NCBI RefSeq assembly: GCF_003952725.1 | Contig: NZ_CP032509.1 | Span: 4,116,001-4,180,000 of the forward strand | Origin: Georhizobium profundi | Lineage (GTDB): Bacteria; Pseudomonadota; Alphaproteobacteria; Rhizobiales; Rhizobiaceae | Length of the DNA stretch: 64,000 bases | Direction: 5' to 3' | Shown here: piece after piece, positions 28,388 to 38,164 of the stretch | Numbering within the stretch: the stretch's first letter is position 1 | Layout of the letters: the number at the start of each line of letters is the position of its first letter | Position numbers and translations under genes: made by a program | The notes under the pieces: generated by a model | What the model was told of the DNA's origin: nothing | The model's database searches: none | What the model saw: only the letters and a program-made list of their open reading frames with translations

Positions 28388-29478
28388 TCACATCGCCTTT
28401 GCCGGTTCAAAAATGCCGTGACCCGGCGATATCCATAGATTGGTCGCTAACCGCCATCTTTCCGGTCGCCTGCGCCATACAGGCCTTACAGCCCAAACGG
28501 ATCGACGACGAGTGTAAGGTCCACCCGCAAGGGGGCTTAAGTTACGCTCACCGCGCCAGTGTCTATAGAGCGACAATCTGGATGAGATTCTGGCTTCGCG
28601 GTTATCGGCGACGGTATCATCGTGATTGTCGCTGGCAAGGGCTTCGTCGGGTTCTGATTGTCGCGCTGCGTCAATCTCAGCGGTGTTTTTGGTTGTCGCG
28701 AAGGAAGCCGGCCGGCCGCGTTGGCGTTTGGCTTCCATCGCGGATCGACGACGGTAGCTTTCGACATTCATCTCAAAGATGGTCGCGTGGTGGACGAGAC
28801 GATCGACGGCGGCGAGCGTCATGGCGGGATCGGGGAAGACCCTGTTCCATTTGCCGAAGGGCTGGTTGGCGGTGATCATGATGGATCGCCGCTTGTAGCG
28901 GGCTGAGATGAGCTCGAAGAGCACGCTCGTTTCCGCCTGGTCCTTGGTCACATAGGCGAGATCATCAAGGATGAGCGAATCGAATTTGTCTAGCTTGGCG
29001 ATGGCGGATTCGAGCTGGAGCTCGCGCCGCGCCACCTGAAGCTTCTGAACGAGCTCGGTCGTGCGCGTGAACAGCACCCGCCAGCCGCTCTCGATCAGCG
29101 CCAGGCCAATTGTAACGGCGAGATGGCTCTTGCCGCCACCGGGCGGGCCGAACAACAGGATATTGGCTCCCATGGCGAGCCAGCTATCGCCGGCGGCGAT
29201 CGCCATCACCTGCGCCTTGGAACCATCGGCACGGCGTCGAAGTCAAAGCTGTCGAGCGTCTTTCCCGGTGGCAATCGCGCCTCGGCAAGATGGCGTTCGA
29301 TGCGGCGGCGATCGCGTTCGGCGAGTTCGTGCTCGGCAATCGCGGAGCGCGCCGCTGGCCACCCTTCCTTGTCGGCCCGTTTGGCGAAATCTGGCCAAAG
29401 GACCTTGATGGCTGGCAGGCGGAGTTCATTGAGCAGCGTGCTGAGCCTGGCAGCGTAGATGGCAGGAGCGTTTCTCAT
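28388..29478 (-). pseudogene. istB: istB, IS21 helper ATPase, frameshifted
   Basis: The N-terminal part (RLSTLLNELRLPAIKVLWPD to KTLDSFDFDAVPMV) and the AAA+ part (Walker A LLFGPPGGGKSHL, then LDKFDSLILDDLAYV) are in different frames, the shift falling near 29210-29225. The C-terminus also runs past the normal end of the family (after SDNHDDT). The protein is therefore not made intact. Confidence 0.85.
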
Positions 29479-29489
29479 GCGGCGTCCTC

Positions 29490-30033
<544 letters not shown>

Positions 30034-30216
30034 TCAGCCACCGATGTAATGACTGGCCAGAAAGGGTGCATCGGAGAACCACCGCACCTTTTTGTCGATT
30101 ACCTCGTGGATAAAGACTTTCCGCTCGGCCCAGGGATGCCACGGGTAAAGAAGCTCGCGTTCAAATCCGATCGCGGGGGTGTACCGTCGTCGAGTTGTAT
30201 AACGAGATCCATCCAC
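30034..30216 (-). other. Possible remnant of an IS-associated small ORF
   Basis: A 60-residue open frame contains YPWHPWAERKVFIHEVIDKK, which recalls the short YRWHP-type proteins encoded beside some transposase and recombinase genes. No upstream signals or partner remain. The stretch 29992-30490 otherwise holds nothing I can name. Confidence 0.3.
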
Positions 30217-30490
30217 AATCAGCGCTCAAGATGGCTTCCCCCCAGGCGGTTCATCCGAGCAAAATCAAACTAGCCGACTTGTCCAGTGAAACGGGGAGCA
30301 CTCCAGGCTCACACCGAACCAGTTTGGAACCCGGTCCGGATTTGACCACAAACTGAACAGAGCTAGCCCATGAATGGGGACATTCAGGCGAGCACGTCAA
30401 TGCTCCGGCTGGGACCGCCCGAACCACCCTCGGACGCGCGAGGTAGGACGAGCTACCTAATCAGTAGAGATGGACATCTGGTCTTACATC

Positions 30491-31084
30491 TCAATAAGGT
30501 GATCGTGCCTGGATTGCCTCAGCTATCTCATCGCCGGTTTTCAGTGTCCGCACGACCAGGGGCACCAAGAGCGCCTTAATGCTTCGATCGAGGCCGCGCG
30601 CTCTCTGCGCCATTCTGACTTCCTCCAAGGTCGATCTGATCAATGGAATGAAGCGTAACGCGAGCGAGATAGCCAGGGCGATCTGATCGGCAGGAACCCA
30701 CGAAGGGGCGTGGCGAAGGCCGGCAAGAATGCCTTCAACGAACTCGCTCGTTTTGGTGGTCATGGTGATGAGTGAAGCCGCTAAGATCAAAATGCAAAAC
30801 CTCAAGACAACGAAGATGGCAAGCTCGACCCCGACCAAAAAGATTTGCGCCACGAATATAATGGCCAGAATCCACAATGCGGGCCGGATAGCCTGATAAG
30901 CTCGCGAAATTCCGATACCTGCAACCCCAAACCCGATAGCCACAAACGCGGCTCCAACGGAGAGCGGAATCCAACCGGGAATGAGAAACAGGAGCGTGCA
31001 AAACAGCAATAGGGAAAGGATCTTGTAATCTGGCGGTAGTTGATGGACCGGGCTGTCTCCGAAGACATAGAGATCAACGATCAT
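30491..31084 (-). CDS. bioN: Biotin ECF transporter transmembrane protein BioN
   Basis: A 197-residue ECF T-component with about five hydrophobic helices. The characteristic motif is MAQRARGLDRSIKALLVPLV near residue 165, the A-R-G coupling helix that contacts the ATPase. It overlaps bioM by four bases and is the last gene of the bioY-bioM-bioN operon. With BioM and BioY it imports biotin. Confidence 0.9.
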   Translation of the reverse strand: MIVDLYVFGDSPVHQLPPDYKILSLLLFCTLLFLIPGWIPLSVGAAFVAIGFGVAGIGISRAYQAIRPALWILAIIFVAQIFLVGVELAIFVVLRFCILILAASLITMTTKTSEFVEGILAGLRHAPSWVPADQIALAISLALRFIPLIRSTLEEVRMAQRARGLDRSIKALLVPLVVRTLKTGDEIAEAIQARSPY

Positions 31085-31746
31085 TCCGACCTCGCAATAT
31101 AGTCGTCGATGACGGCGTTTGGCTCGCCATCACCAACAATGCGGCCCGCCTCGATATGGATGACCCGATCGAATTGCCTCAAAAGATCGAGATCATGCGA
31201 TATGAGTACTACATGCTCTTGCAGGTCTGTGATCGCCCGCATCAGTCGCCGCTTGTTCCAGAGATCAAGCAATGTGGTCGGTTCATCGAAAATAATCATC
31301 TGCGGCTGCATGACCAACACCCCAACGAGCGCCACCATTTGACGCTCTCCGCCACTAAGCTGGTGGGTCAATCGGTCTTGCAGGTGCTCAATCTGGAAAC
31401 GCGCCGTTACTTCCGCGATGCGCTCTTCAATTGCGGTCTTAGACAGTTTCATATTTTTAAGACCGAAGGCGAGATCCTCGCCTACGATCGGATAGACGAT
31501 CTGATTATCGGGATTTTGGAACACGAAACCAACCTTGCCGCGTAAGTCCTTCGGTTCGGTTGAACCATCGAAGCTGATCGTACCCGAGGTCGGCTTTTCC
31601 AGCCCGTTAAAGAGCCGGGCAAATGTGCTTTTGCCCGACCCATTACGTCCTATGATTCCGACGCGCTTTTCATGAAGTTCCACATTGATATCGCGCAGGA
31701 TCACCCGGTCGCCTTTCTCGACAACCACTTTCGAGAAAGAGATCAT
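31081..31746 (-). CDS. bioM: Biotin ECF transporter ATPase BioM
   Basis: A 221-residue ABC ATPase. Walker A GRNGSGKST, Q-loop region FVFQNPDNQIVYP (typical of ECF ATPases), signature LSGGERQMVAL and Walker B MIIFDEPTTLLD are all present. The start at 31746 lies 16 bases after the bioY stop. It powers the BioMNY complex; the frame is intact. Confidence 0.92.
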   Translation of the reverse strand: MISFSKVVVEKGDRVILRDINVELHEKRVGIIGRNGSGKSTFARLFNGLEKPTSGTISFDGSTEPKDLRGKVGFVFQNPDNQIVYPIVGEDLAFGLKNMKLSKTAIEERIAEVTARFQIEHLQDRLTHQLSGGERQMVALVGVLVMQPQMIIFDEPTTLLDLWNKRRLMRAITDLQEHVVLISHDLDLLRQFDRVIHIEAGRIVGDGEPNAVIDDYIARSE

Positions 31747-31762
31747 CGTAAGGACCTGCTCC

Positions 31763-32332
31763 CTATCGGATCGTCGCAGCATGACGCTTGTATGGCGTGA
31801 TGATCGGATAGGATCTCTTCACAATCACGATGACGACCGCAGCGATCAAGCACTTGATGATATCGCCGGGAATAAACGGCAATGAACCAATAAATGCGGC
31901 CGCGAACGAGATTTGCGCAACCGCTGCACTCCAAGGAATACCGATGGCGTAAAGGAAGACGATGCCTCCTGCCACAGACGCTAAAAAGGCGTTGAGATAG
32001 TTGAGCTGATGCCAGAAGCGTTCTACGAGGAAACCGACCACGATTGCAGTCGCGATCCAGCCGAAGAGGTAACCGCCGGTCGGCCCTAAAAAGACTCCGA
32101 CCCCCCCTCGGCCACCCGGCAACAAGGGAAGGCCGACCGCGACGAGCAGCAAGAAAAGAACGATAGACAGGCCACCGCGCATTGCTCCCAAGACGCCACC
32201 GGCGAGAATGGCGCCAAGAGATTGGGCTGTGATTGGCACGCCGACAACGGGTAGAGTGATCGGTGGGAAGACCGCCAATGCAGCCGTAATTGCCGCAAAA
32301 AGAGCGATGAAGACGATATCACGCGTTTCCAT
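31763..32332 (-). CDS. bioY: Biotin substrate-binding membrane protein BioY
   Basis: A 189-residue S-component with six helices. The family signature GGRGGVGVFLGPTGGYLFGW is near residue 80, and FIPGDIIKCLIAA near the end. AAAGGA precedes the ATG at 32332. The reading frame stays open for a further 145 codons upstream, but that stretch is an IS3 transposase remnant, so the longer version is not the real start. The native bio promoter may have been replaced by the IS junction. Confidence 0.93.
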   Translation of the reverse strand: METRDIVFIALFAAITAALAVFPPITLPVVGVPITAQSLGAILAGGVLGAMRGGLSIVLFLLLVAVGLPLLPGGRGGVGVFLGPTGGYLFGWIATAIVVGFLVERFWHQLNYLNAFLASVAGGIVFLYAIGIPWSAAVAQISFAAAFIGSLPFIPGDIIKCLIAAVVIVIVKRSYPIITPYKRHAATIR

Positions 32333-32424
32333 AATAGTTCCTTTGGTGTCTAAGAATTTGTGGCTTAGCGGATCGTCAGGCGCTTGTCTCAATCGGTGAG
32401 TTACTGACCTGCGACTGACTATCA

Positions 32425-32765
32425 TGCAGCTGCGATTAGATCCTAGACCGTTTTGCTCTGATCCCATTCTTTGGACCGCCCGAAGGTTCAGTTTCCCCGC
32501 TTTTTCTACGAAGGCGGGCTGGTGGCGCCATCGAGATTGAGCAACGAAATCGGCCTCTGGTACCGCTCGCCCCATTTGGGCGAACCTCGTTATAGTGTCT
32601 GCGCCAATCTTCATCTTTTTGACCACATCGGCCACGGAAAGGACCAGAGGGCGTTCAACCACCTTGCCCGGAAGCGGCCGTTGAATGCTTCGATTTTGGC
32701 GTTGTGGGTCGGTTTTACCATCCGGCTGAAGTCGAGCGTCACGCCTTTTGTCCCCGTCTGCGATC
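32425..32765 (-). pseudogene. IS3-family transposase (OrfB) C-terminal remnant
   Basis: Minus-strand translation in mixed frames gives VTLDFSRMVKPTHNAKIEAF, then RRHYNEVRPNGA, then KAGKLNLRAVQRMGSEQNGL, all typical of IS3/IS407-group OrfB C-termini. At least two frameshifts and the loss of the N-terminus make it dead. Its last frame is continuous with bioY. The rest of the 32333-32979 gap holds only the promoter area of the next operon. Confidence 0.75.
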
Positions 32766-32979
32766 AAGCATTGGAGGAAGCCCGCTGCGCCTTATCGCCT
32801 GCCCCCTCGGAGACATCAGAGACCGGTCCGAAACTAGCGGCAACAAGTCGCGAAACGTGTGTTTGATGCTTGGGCCAAATCCTTCGATACCCTCGACGCT
32901 ATAACGACGGGTACATCTATATATTTGACTAATCGTTCCTGACACGCAATTCCTCTCCTGTCATCAGGGAGGCAGTCTT

Positions 32980-34434
32980 ATGGAGCGGATCACTCAGGCC
33001 GAGCGCATGCTCATCGGCGGGGAACTGGTCGAGGGTGGAGGCGGCGAATGGTCGACTTCGGTCAATCCAGCAACTGAAGAACCGATCGGCCGCGTGCCCG
33101 TTGCGACGCGCGATGACGTCGAGCGCGCAGTGGTCGCCTCAGAGAAGGCGTGGCCCGAATGGGCGGCGCGCACGCCGATGGATCGCGCCCAGGTCATGAA
33201 CCGATTTGCCGACGCGATTGCGGCCCGGGCTGACGAGATCCTGCGCGTCGAGGTGACGGACACCGGCAACACGATCCGTCCGATGCGGATGATCGACGTT
33301 CCGACCGCGGTGGAATCCTTGCGCTACTATGCCGGCCTTGGTCCGGATCTCCGCGGCGAAACGATTCCCGCCACGCGCGATCATATCCATATGACGATGC
33401 ATGAGCCCTATGGGGTCGTGGCGCGCATCGCGCCATTCAACCATCCCGTGATGTTCGCCGTCGCGCGGACTGCCGCAGCATTGGCTGCCGGCAACGCCGT
33501 GATCGTCAAGCCGCCGGAGACGTCGCCGCTATCGGCCATGATCCTTGCCGAGATCGCCAAAGAGGTTCTTCCGGCCGGTCTGTTCAATATCGTTACCGGC
33601 GACGGGCGCGGCGCCGGCGATGCCATCGTTCGGCATCCGCGCATCAAGCGCATCGCCTTCATCGGATCGCCGGTCACGGGCCGCGCCATCCAGCGCGCCG
33701 CAGCTGAGGTGACGGTCAAGCACATCTCATTGGAGCTCGGCGGCAAGAACCCGATGATCGTCTTTCCCGACTGCGATCCGGAGAAGATCGCGGATGCAGC
33801 CGTCGCCGGCATGAACTTTTCCTGGCAGGGGCAAAGTTGCGGATCGCTCAGCCGGCTCCTTCTGCACGAGGACATTCACGACCGAGTGCTCAAGGCGGTG
33901 GTCGAACGGGTGTCGGCGCTTAAGCTCGGCGATCCCTTGAGCGAAACCACGGATGTCGGACCGGTCAATTCCGAGGTCCACATGAAGCGTATCCTCGAGC
34001 ATTGCGCAGCCGCTGATGCCGATGGAGCGCGCAAGATGCTCGGCGGCGGAAGGCCGGTCGGCAAGCAATTCGAAAAGGGCTATTGGGTCGCCCCGACCGT
34101 CTATGCCGACATCACGCCAGCGCACCGGCTTTGGCAAAACGAAGTGTTTGGCCCGGTGCTCGCCGTCAGCAAATGGAAGTCCTTCGACCAGGCTGTGGAA
34201 ATGGCCAATTCCACCGAATACGGGCTGACCGGGGCGATCTGGACGAACGATATCCGCGATGCGCTCCGCATGGCGCGCAAGGTCCGCTCGGGTCATTTGT
34301 GGATCAACGGGGCGAGCATGCACTTCCTCGGCGTCCCATTCGGCGGGATGAAAACCAGCGGCGTCGGTCGCGAGGAAGGTCGCGAAGAACTTTACAGCTA
34401 CACCGAGACGAAAACCATCAACATCATGCTCTGA
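32980..34434 (+). CDS. NAD(P)-dependent aldehyde dehydrogenase
   Basis: A 484-residue aldehyde dehydrogenase superfamily member. The general base E252 lies in SLELGGKNP, the nucleophile C287 in WQGQSCGSLSRL, and the cofactor-binding region IVKPPETSPLSA near residue 175; the C-terminal FGGMKTSGVGREEG is intact. The AGGGAGG ribosome site is 11-13 bases upstream. It is first in an operon with a ThDP enzyme; a 2-oxoacid decarboxylase plus aldehyde dehydrogenase would turn a keto acid into the acid one carbon shorter. The substrate is inferred to be aromatic from context only. Confidence 0.9.
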   Translation: MERITQAERMLIGGELVEGGGGEWSTSVNPATEEPIGRVPVATRDDVERAVVASEKAWPEWAARTPMDRAQVMNRFADAIAARADEILRVEVTDTGNTIRPMRMIDVPTAVESLRYYAGLGPDLRGETIPATRDHIHMTMHEPYGVVARIAPFNHPVMFAVARTAAALAAGNAVIVKPPETSPLSAMILAEIAKEVLPAGLFNIVTGDGRGAGDAIVRHPRIKRIAFIGSPVTGRAIQRAAAEVTVKHISLELGGKNPMIVFPDCDPEKIADAAVAGMNFSWQGQSCGSLSRLLLHEDIHDRVLKAVVERVSALKLGDPLSETTDVGPVNSEVHMKRILEHCAAADADGARKMLGGGRPVGKQFEKGYWVAPTVYADITPAHRLWQNEVFGPVLAVSKWKSFDQAVEMANSTEYGLTGAIWTNDIRDALRMARKVRSGHLWINGASMHFLGVPFGGMKTSGVGREEGREELYSYTETKTINIML

Positions 34435-34445
34435 CGGGATCGGCC

Positions 34446-36188
34446 ATGCAGGACAAGACACAGAACCAGACGCCTGAATGGGGCTCCGACGTGATCGCTG
34501 AGACGCTGCGCGCGCTCGACATGCGCTATATCGCGCTCAACCCGGGCGCCAGCTATCGCGGCATTCATGACAGTCTGGTCAATTTCACCAGCGACGACCC
34601 GGAAATTCTCCTTTGCATCCACGAGGAAGCAGCTGTCGCGATCGCCCACGGCTGGGCCAAGATCACGGGCCGGGCTATGGCCGTCGCGCTTCATTCGAAT
34701 GTCGGGCTGATGCACGGGTCCATGGGGATTTTCAACGCGTTCTGTGACCGGGTGCCAATGATGGTGATCGGCGCGACGGGACCACTCGATGCCGCCAAGC
34801 GGCGGCCTTGGATCGAGTGGATTCATACCGCTCAGGACCAGGGCGCGCTGGTGCGCGATTTCATCAAGTGGGACGATCAACCCGGCAGCGTCGCGGCGGC
34901 ACGCGAAGCCTTGCTCCAGGGCACAGCGATCGCGGAGACCGCGCCGCGCGGCCCGGTCTACGTCAATATCGATGCGGCGCTTCAGGAAGAAAAGGTCGGG
35001 ACGGCCCTCGCTCCCATCGATGTACGACGCCGCGGCGCACCCGTGTCGACGGACCCGGCCGCTGAGCTCGTTGCGTCGGCTACGGCAATGCTTGGAGATG
35101 CCAAAAGCATCGTGATGCTGATGGGTCGCATGTCGCGCGATCTCGACGACTGGAACCGCCGCGTCGCGTTGGCCGAGCATCTCGGGGCCCGAGTCATCAC
35201 CGACTTCAAGACCGGATCCACATTCCCGACAACGCACGCGGCGACCATTGGCAAAGCAGGCTATTTTCCAGATGCCGATGCAAAGGCTGCGATTGCGGCG
35301 GCCGACGTGATCGTCAATTTCGACTGGCTGGATTTCGGCGGAACATTACGGTCGGTCTTCACCGATGGCGTCGTGCCCGCCAAGATCATATCGGCATCGC
35401 TCGACAGTTACGCGCATCGCGGCTGGTCGAAGGATGGCGGCGCGCCGTTTCCGGCAGACATCGCCTTCATGAACGAACCGGACCGAGTGATCGCGGCGCT
35501 TGCTGCGGCCCTCGGCCTGGCCAAAGCGACCTTGCCTGGCCTTCCGTCACAACCGGAACTGCCGACAGGCGATATCCTGACGCCACAGGACATCGCCGCC
35601 CTTCTCCGTTCCAAGCTCGACGCTCACAAGCCCTGCCTCATCCGCGGACCGCTGAGCTGGACAGGAGCGGACTGGCCGGTGGATCATCCGCTCGGGGCGC
35701 TTGGCTACGACGGTGGCGGCGGTATCGGCTCGGGCTGCGGCATGGCCGTGGGCGCAGCGCTTGCGCTGCGCGACACCGAAAGCGACCGTCTGCCGTTGGC
35801 TGTTCTCGGCGACGGGGATTTCCTGATGAATGCTTCGGCACTCTGGACCGGTATCAACAAGAAGGTTCCGCTTCTCGTCATCGTCCTCAACAACCGGTCG
35901 TTCTACAATGACGAGGTGCATCAGGAGACCGTGGCGAAGCACCGTCGCCGTCCTCCTGAAAACAAGCATGTCGGCATCGTGATGAATGACCCGGATATCG
36001 ACATCAGCGCCATTGCGCGCGGGTTCGGAGCTTTCAGCCCGGGACTGGTTCGTGGCGCGGACGCACTGCTTCAAACGATTGACGGGGCACTCGCCGTCGT
36101 TGCGGATGGAGGAACCGCGGTCATCGAGATCGATACGGCGAAAGGCTATGCGCCTTCCATGGTCGGGGCTCTGCGAAGCGGCTCCTGA
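34446..36188 (+). CDS. Thiamine-diphosphate-dependent enzyme (decarboxylase/acetolactate-synthase family)
   Basis: A 580-residue ThDP enzyme with the usual three domains. The N-terminal PYR domain has the activating glutamate in CIHEEAAVAIAHGWAK. The C-terminal PP domain holds the ThDP motif GDGDFLMNASALWTG ending in LNNRSFYND. It resembles benzoylformate decarboxylase and acetolactate-synthase-like proteins of catabolic operons. The gene lies 11 bases after the aldehyde dehydrogenase, supporting a joint decarboxylase-dehydrogenase step. The exact 2-oxoacid is unknown. Confidence 0.85.
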   Translation: MQDKTQNQTPEWGSDVIAETLRALDMRYIALNPGASYRGIHDSLVNFTSDDPEILLCIHEEAAVAIAHGWAKITGRAMAVALHSNVGLMHGSMGIFNAFCDRVPMMVIGATGPLDAAKRRPWIEWIHTAQDQGALVRDFIKWDDQPGSVAAAREALLQGTAIAETAPRGPVYVNIDAALQEEKVGTALAPIDVRRRGAPVSTDPAAELVASATAMLGDAKSIVMLMGRMSRDLDDWNRRVALAEHLGARVITDFKTGSTFPTTHAATIGKAGYFPDADAKAAIAAADVIVNFDWLDFGGTLRSVFTDGVVPAKIISASLDSYAHRGWSKDGGAPFPADIAFMNEPDRVIAALAAALGLAKATLPGLPSQPELPTGDILTPQDIAALLRSKLDAHKPCLIRGPLSWTGADWPVDHPLGALGYDGGGGIGSGCGMAVGAALALRDTESDRLPLAVLGDGDFLMNASALWTGINKKVPLLVIVLNNRSFYNDEVHQETVAKHRRRPPENKHVGIVMNDPDIDISAIARGFGAFSPGLVRGADALLQTIDGALAVVADGGTAVIEIDTAKGYAPSMVGALRSGS

Positions 36189-36391
36189 CCCTTCAATCCG
36201 CGGGTCAGCTCTTCCATCAGCGATACCTGGAAATGGAAGAGCTGCTTGCCCCTTCGCCTGACGAGATAGACCGGGACGCGCAGTTCAAAGAGCGCAAAAT
36301 AGCTTCCGGGCTATAGTTGGATAGGAATTATATATTCGATACCAGGCAGGCGGCAAGTTAGGATCTCTTCAGTAGATGGAGGGCCACCAGC

Positions 36392-37138
36392 ATGAACCAG
36401 CAAATCACGCGTCAGGGCGACGCAGCAGTTTTGGACGCGACCTTGACCGCTCTGGTCATCGCGAACCGGATTCTCGCGCGAGAGGACGTCATCGACGATT
36501 TCGGGCATATCAGCGTCCGCAATCCGCTCAATCCGAATACATATTTTCTGTCGCGGTCGCGCAGCCCTGCCGTCGTGACCCGCGGCGATATCATGGAATT
36601 TACGCTGGACGGCGAACTCGTCGGCGACGATCACCGCCGGCCATATGCCGAGCGTCACATCCATGGCGCAATCTACAAGGATCGCCCGGACGTCAACTCG
36701 GTGACGCACCACCATGCCCGGTCGGTTCTGCCGTTCACGATGGTCGACATCTCTCTGCGGCCGATGTTTCACATGGCATCGGTCATCGGCAAGGATATCC
36801 ACACCTGGGACAGCCAGGACGAATTCGGCGACACCAACATGCTCGTCGACAGTATGGAAATGGGCCACTCGCTGGCGCGAACGCTCGCGAACAGCCGCGT
36901 TGCGCTCTTGCGTGGCCACGGCTGCATCTGTGCCGCCGCCGACATTCGCTCGGTCATCATGATTTCCATCGCGCTGAAGGATAACGCCGCACTCATCCAG
37001 CAGACTAGGCAACTGGGAGAGGTGACGTACCTGACCGATGGCGAGATCGACATGGCCAGCAAGATGCTGCTCAGCGAAATGCCACTGGCACGCGCCTGGG
37101 ACTACTGGGTCGGCCGCGCCGGTTTCAGCGGTCTTTAG
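36392..37138 (+). CDS. Class II aldolase/adducin-family protein (possible aromatic-acid decarboxylase)
   Basis: A 248-residue metal-dependent enzyme. Metal ligands are likely the histidines in ERHIHGAIYKD, SVTHHHARSVL and LLRGHGCICAA. GGAGGG lies seven bases before the ATG. The family includes sugar-phosphate aldolases but also 3,4-dihydroxyphthalate-type decarboxylases (PhtC). With phthalate genes close by, the decarboxylase reading is attractive. A 203-bp gap separates it from the ThDP gene, with an AT-rich patch near 36318-36345 that may be a promoter. Confidence 0.82.
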   Translation: MNQQITRQGDAAVLDATLTALVIANRILAREDVIDDFGHISVRNPLNPNTYFLSRSRSPAVVTRGDIMEFTLDGELVGDDHRRPYAERHIHGAIYKDRPDVNSVTHHHARSVLPFTMVDISLRPMFHMASVIGKDIHTWDSQDEFGDTNMLVDSMEMGHSLARTLANSRVALLRGHGCICAAADIRSVIMISIALKDNAALIQQTRQLGEVTYLTDGEIDMASKMLLSEMPLARAWDYWVGRAGFSGL

Positions 37139-37200
37139 AGAATGAAGGCCGCTGGATGGGAGATCCGCCGGCCGATCTTGGAAACATGGAGGAGACCAAC

Positions 37201-38154
37201 ATGAACTATCACATTCTTTCGGGCGTTTGCTTCGCGGCAGGCCTTACGTTGACCGGCATGGCGCATGCACAGTCGCTCGGCATCGGCGCTGGCACCCAGG
37301 GCTCGCAGAATTATGCAGTGAATGCTGGCTTCGCCGAGTTCCTGTCACAGGAACTCGGTCTGGACGTGCGCGTGCAAGCGTATGGGGGTTCAGGTCAGTC
37401 CATGCCGCTCATCGATGCCGGCCGCCTGGATCTTCAACTGGTCCCCAGCCCCGACTTCGCTGCTGCAGCGTTCGGTGATGAGCCCTTCGAAGGCCGTCCA
37501 CTCGAAAACATCCGAGCGATTGGGTCGCTGAGCTCTTCGGCATATGGCTTCATGGTACGCGCTGATTCCGACTACAGAACAGTCTCCGACATCGAGGGGC
37601 TGACGATCACCTATGGCTTCGCTGCGCAACCGACACTTCGCCTACAGGTCGACGGCATTCTCGCCGCTGGCGGTCTCTCGATCGACGACATGAGTGCAAG
37701 CAATGTACCCTCGGTGCCAAATGGCGTCGACGACTTGATCTCGGGGAATGTGGATGTTGCATTCTTCGCACTCCAAGGGGGAAAAACCCGTGAAGCCGAC
37801 GCAGCAATCGGCATTCGCTGGCTTGCCGTGGAGGAAACGCCTGAAGCTGAAGCCGCGATGCAGAAGTTCGTCCCGACGTCATACATCAAGGTTGTGCCAG
37901 GTGGATCTGCACCAGGGGTCGAAGAAGACACACCCATGATGGGCTACGATTACGTGCTGACCGGCGGGGCCCATCTCGACGACGACGTGGTGCGCCAGAT
38001 TGTTGAGCTTCTGCATGACAACCCTGACAAGGTGCGTGGAATCCTCAATACATTTGCCGAGTTCGAACCGGCTGAGATGGCACCGCAATTCGAGGGCATC
38101 GAATATCATCCGGCAGCGTCTGCTTATTACCAAGAAATCGGCTTGGTGGACTGA
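37201..38154 (+). CDS. TAXI-family TRAP transporter solute-binding protein (system A)
   Basis: A 317-residue periplasmic protein with a 23-residue signal peptide (ending GMAHAQ), then LGIGAGTQGSQNYAVNAGFA, the TAXI family start. GGAGGAG lies six bases before the chosen ATG. It precedes a fused TRAP permease by ten bases, giving a complete sodium-driven importer. The substrate is probably the organic acid used by the surrounding catabolic genes. Confidence 0.88.
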   Translation: MNYHILSGVCFAAGLTLTGMAHAQSLGIGAGTQGSQNYAVNAGFAEFLSQELGLDVRVQAYGGSGQSMPLIDAGRLDLQLVPSPDFAAAAFGDEPFEGRPLENIRAIGSLSSSAYGFMVRADSDYRTVSDIEGLTITYGFAAQPTLRLQVDGILAAGGLSIDDMSASNVPSVPNGVDDLISGNVDVAFFALQGGKTREADAAIGIRWLAVEETPEAEAAMQKFVPTSYIKVVPGGSAPGVEEDTPMMGYDYVLTGGAHLDDDVVRQIVELLHDNPDKVRGILNTFAEFEPAEMAPQFEGIEYHPAASAYYQEIGLVD

Positions 38155-38164
38155 GGCTTAGGCG

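Noticed and set aside
32333..32430. BioR operator upstream of bioY
   Set aside because: I looked for the TTATCTATAA-like site and found none before the IS remnant.
36189..36310. Possible C-terminal fragment of a regulator on the minus strand (YFALFELRVPVYLVRRR)
   Set aside because: The frame has a stop immediately upstream, no start, and continues into the ThDP gene antisense; too weak to list.
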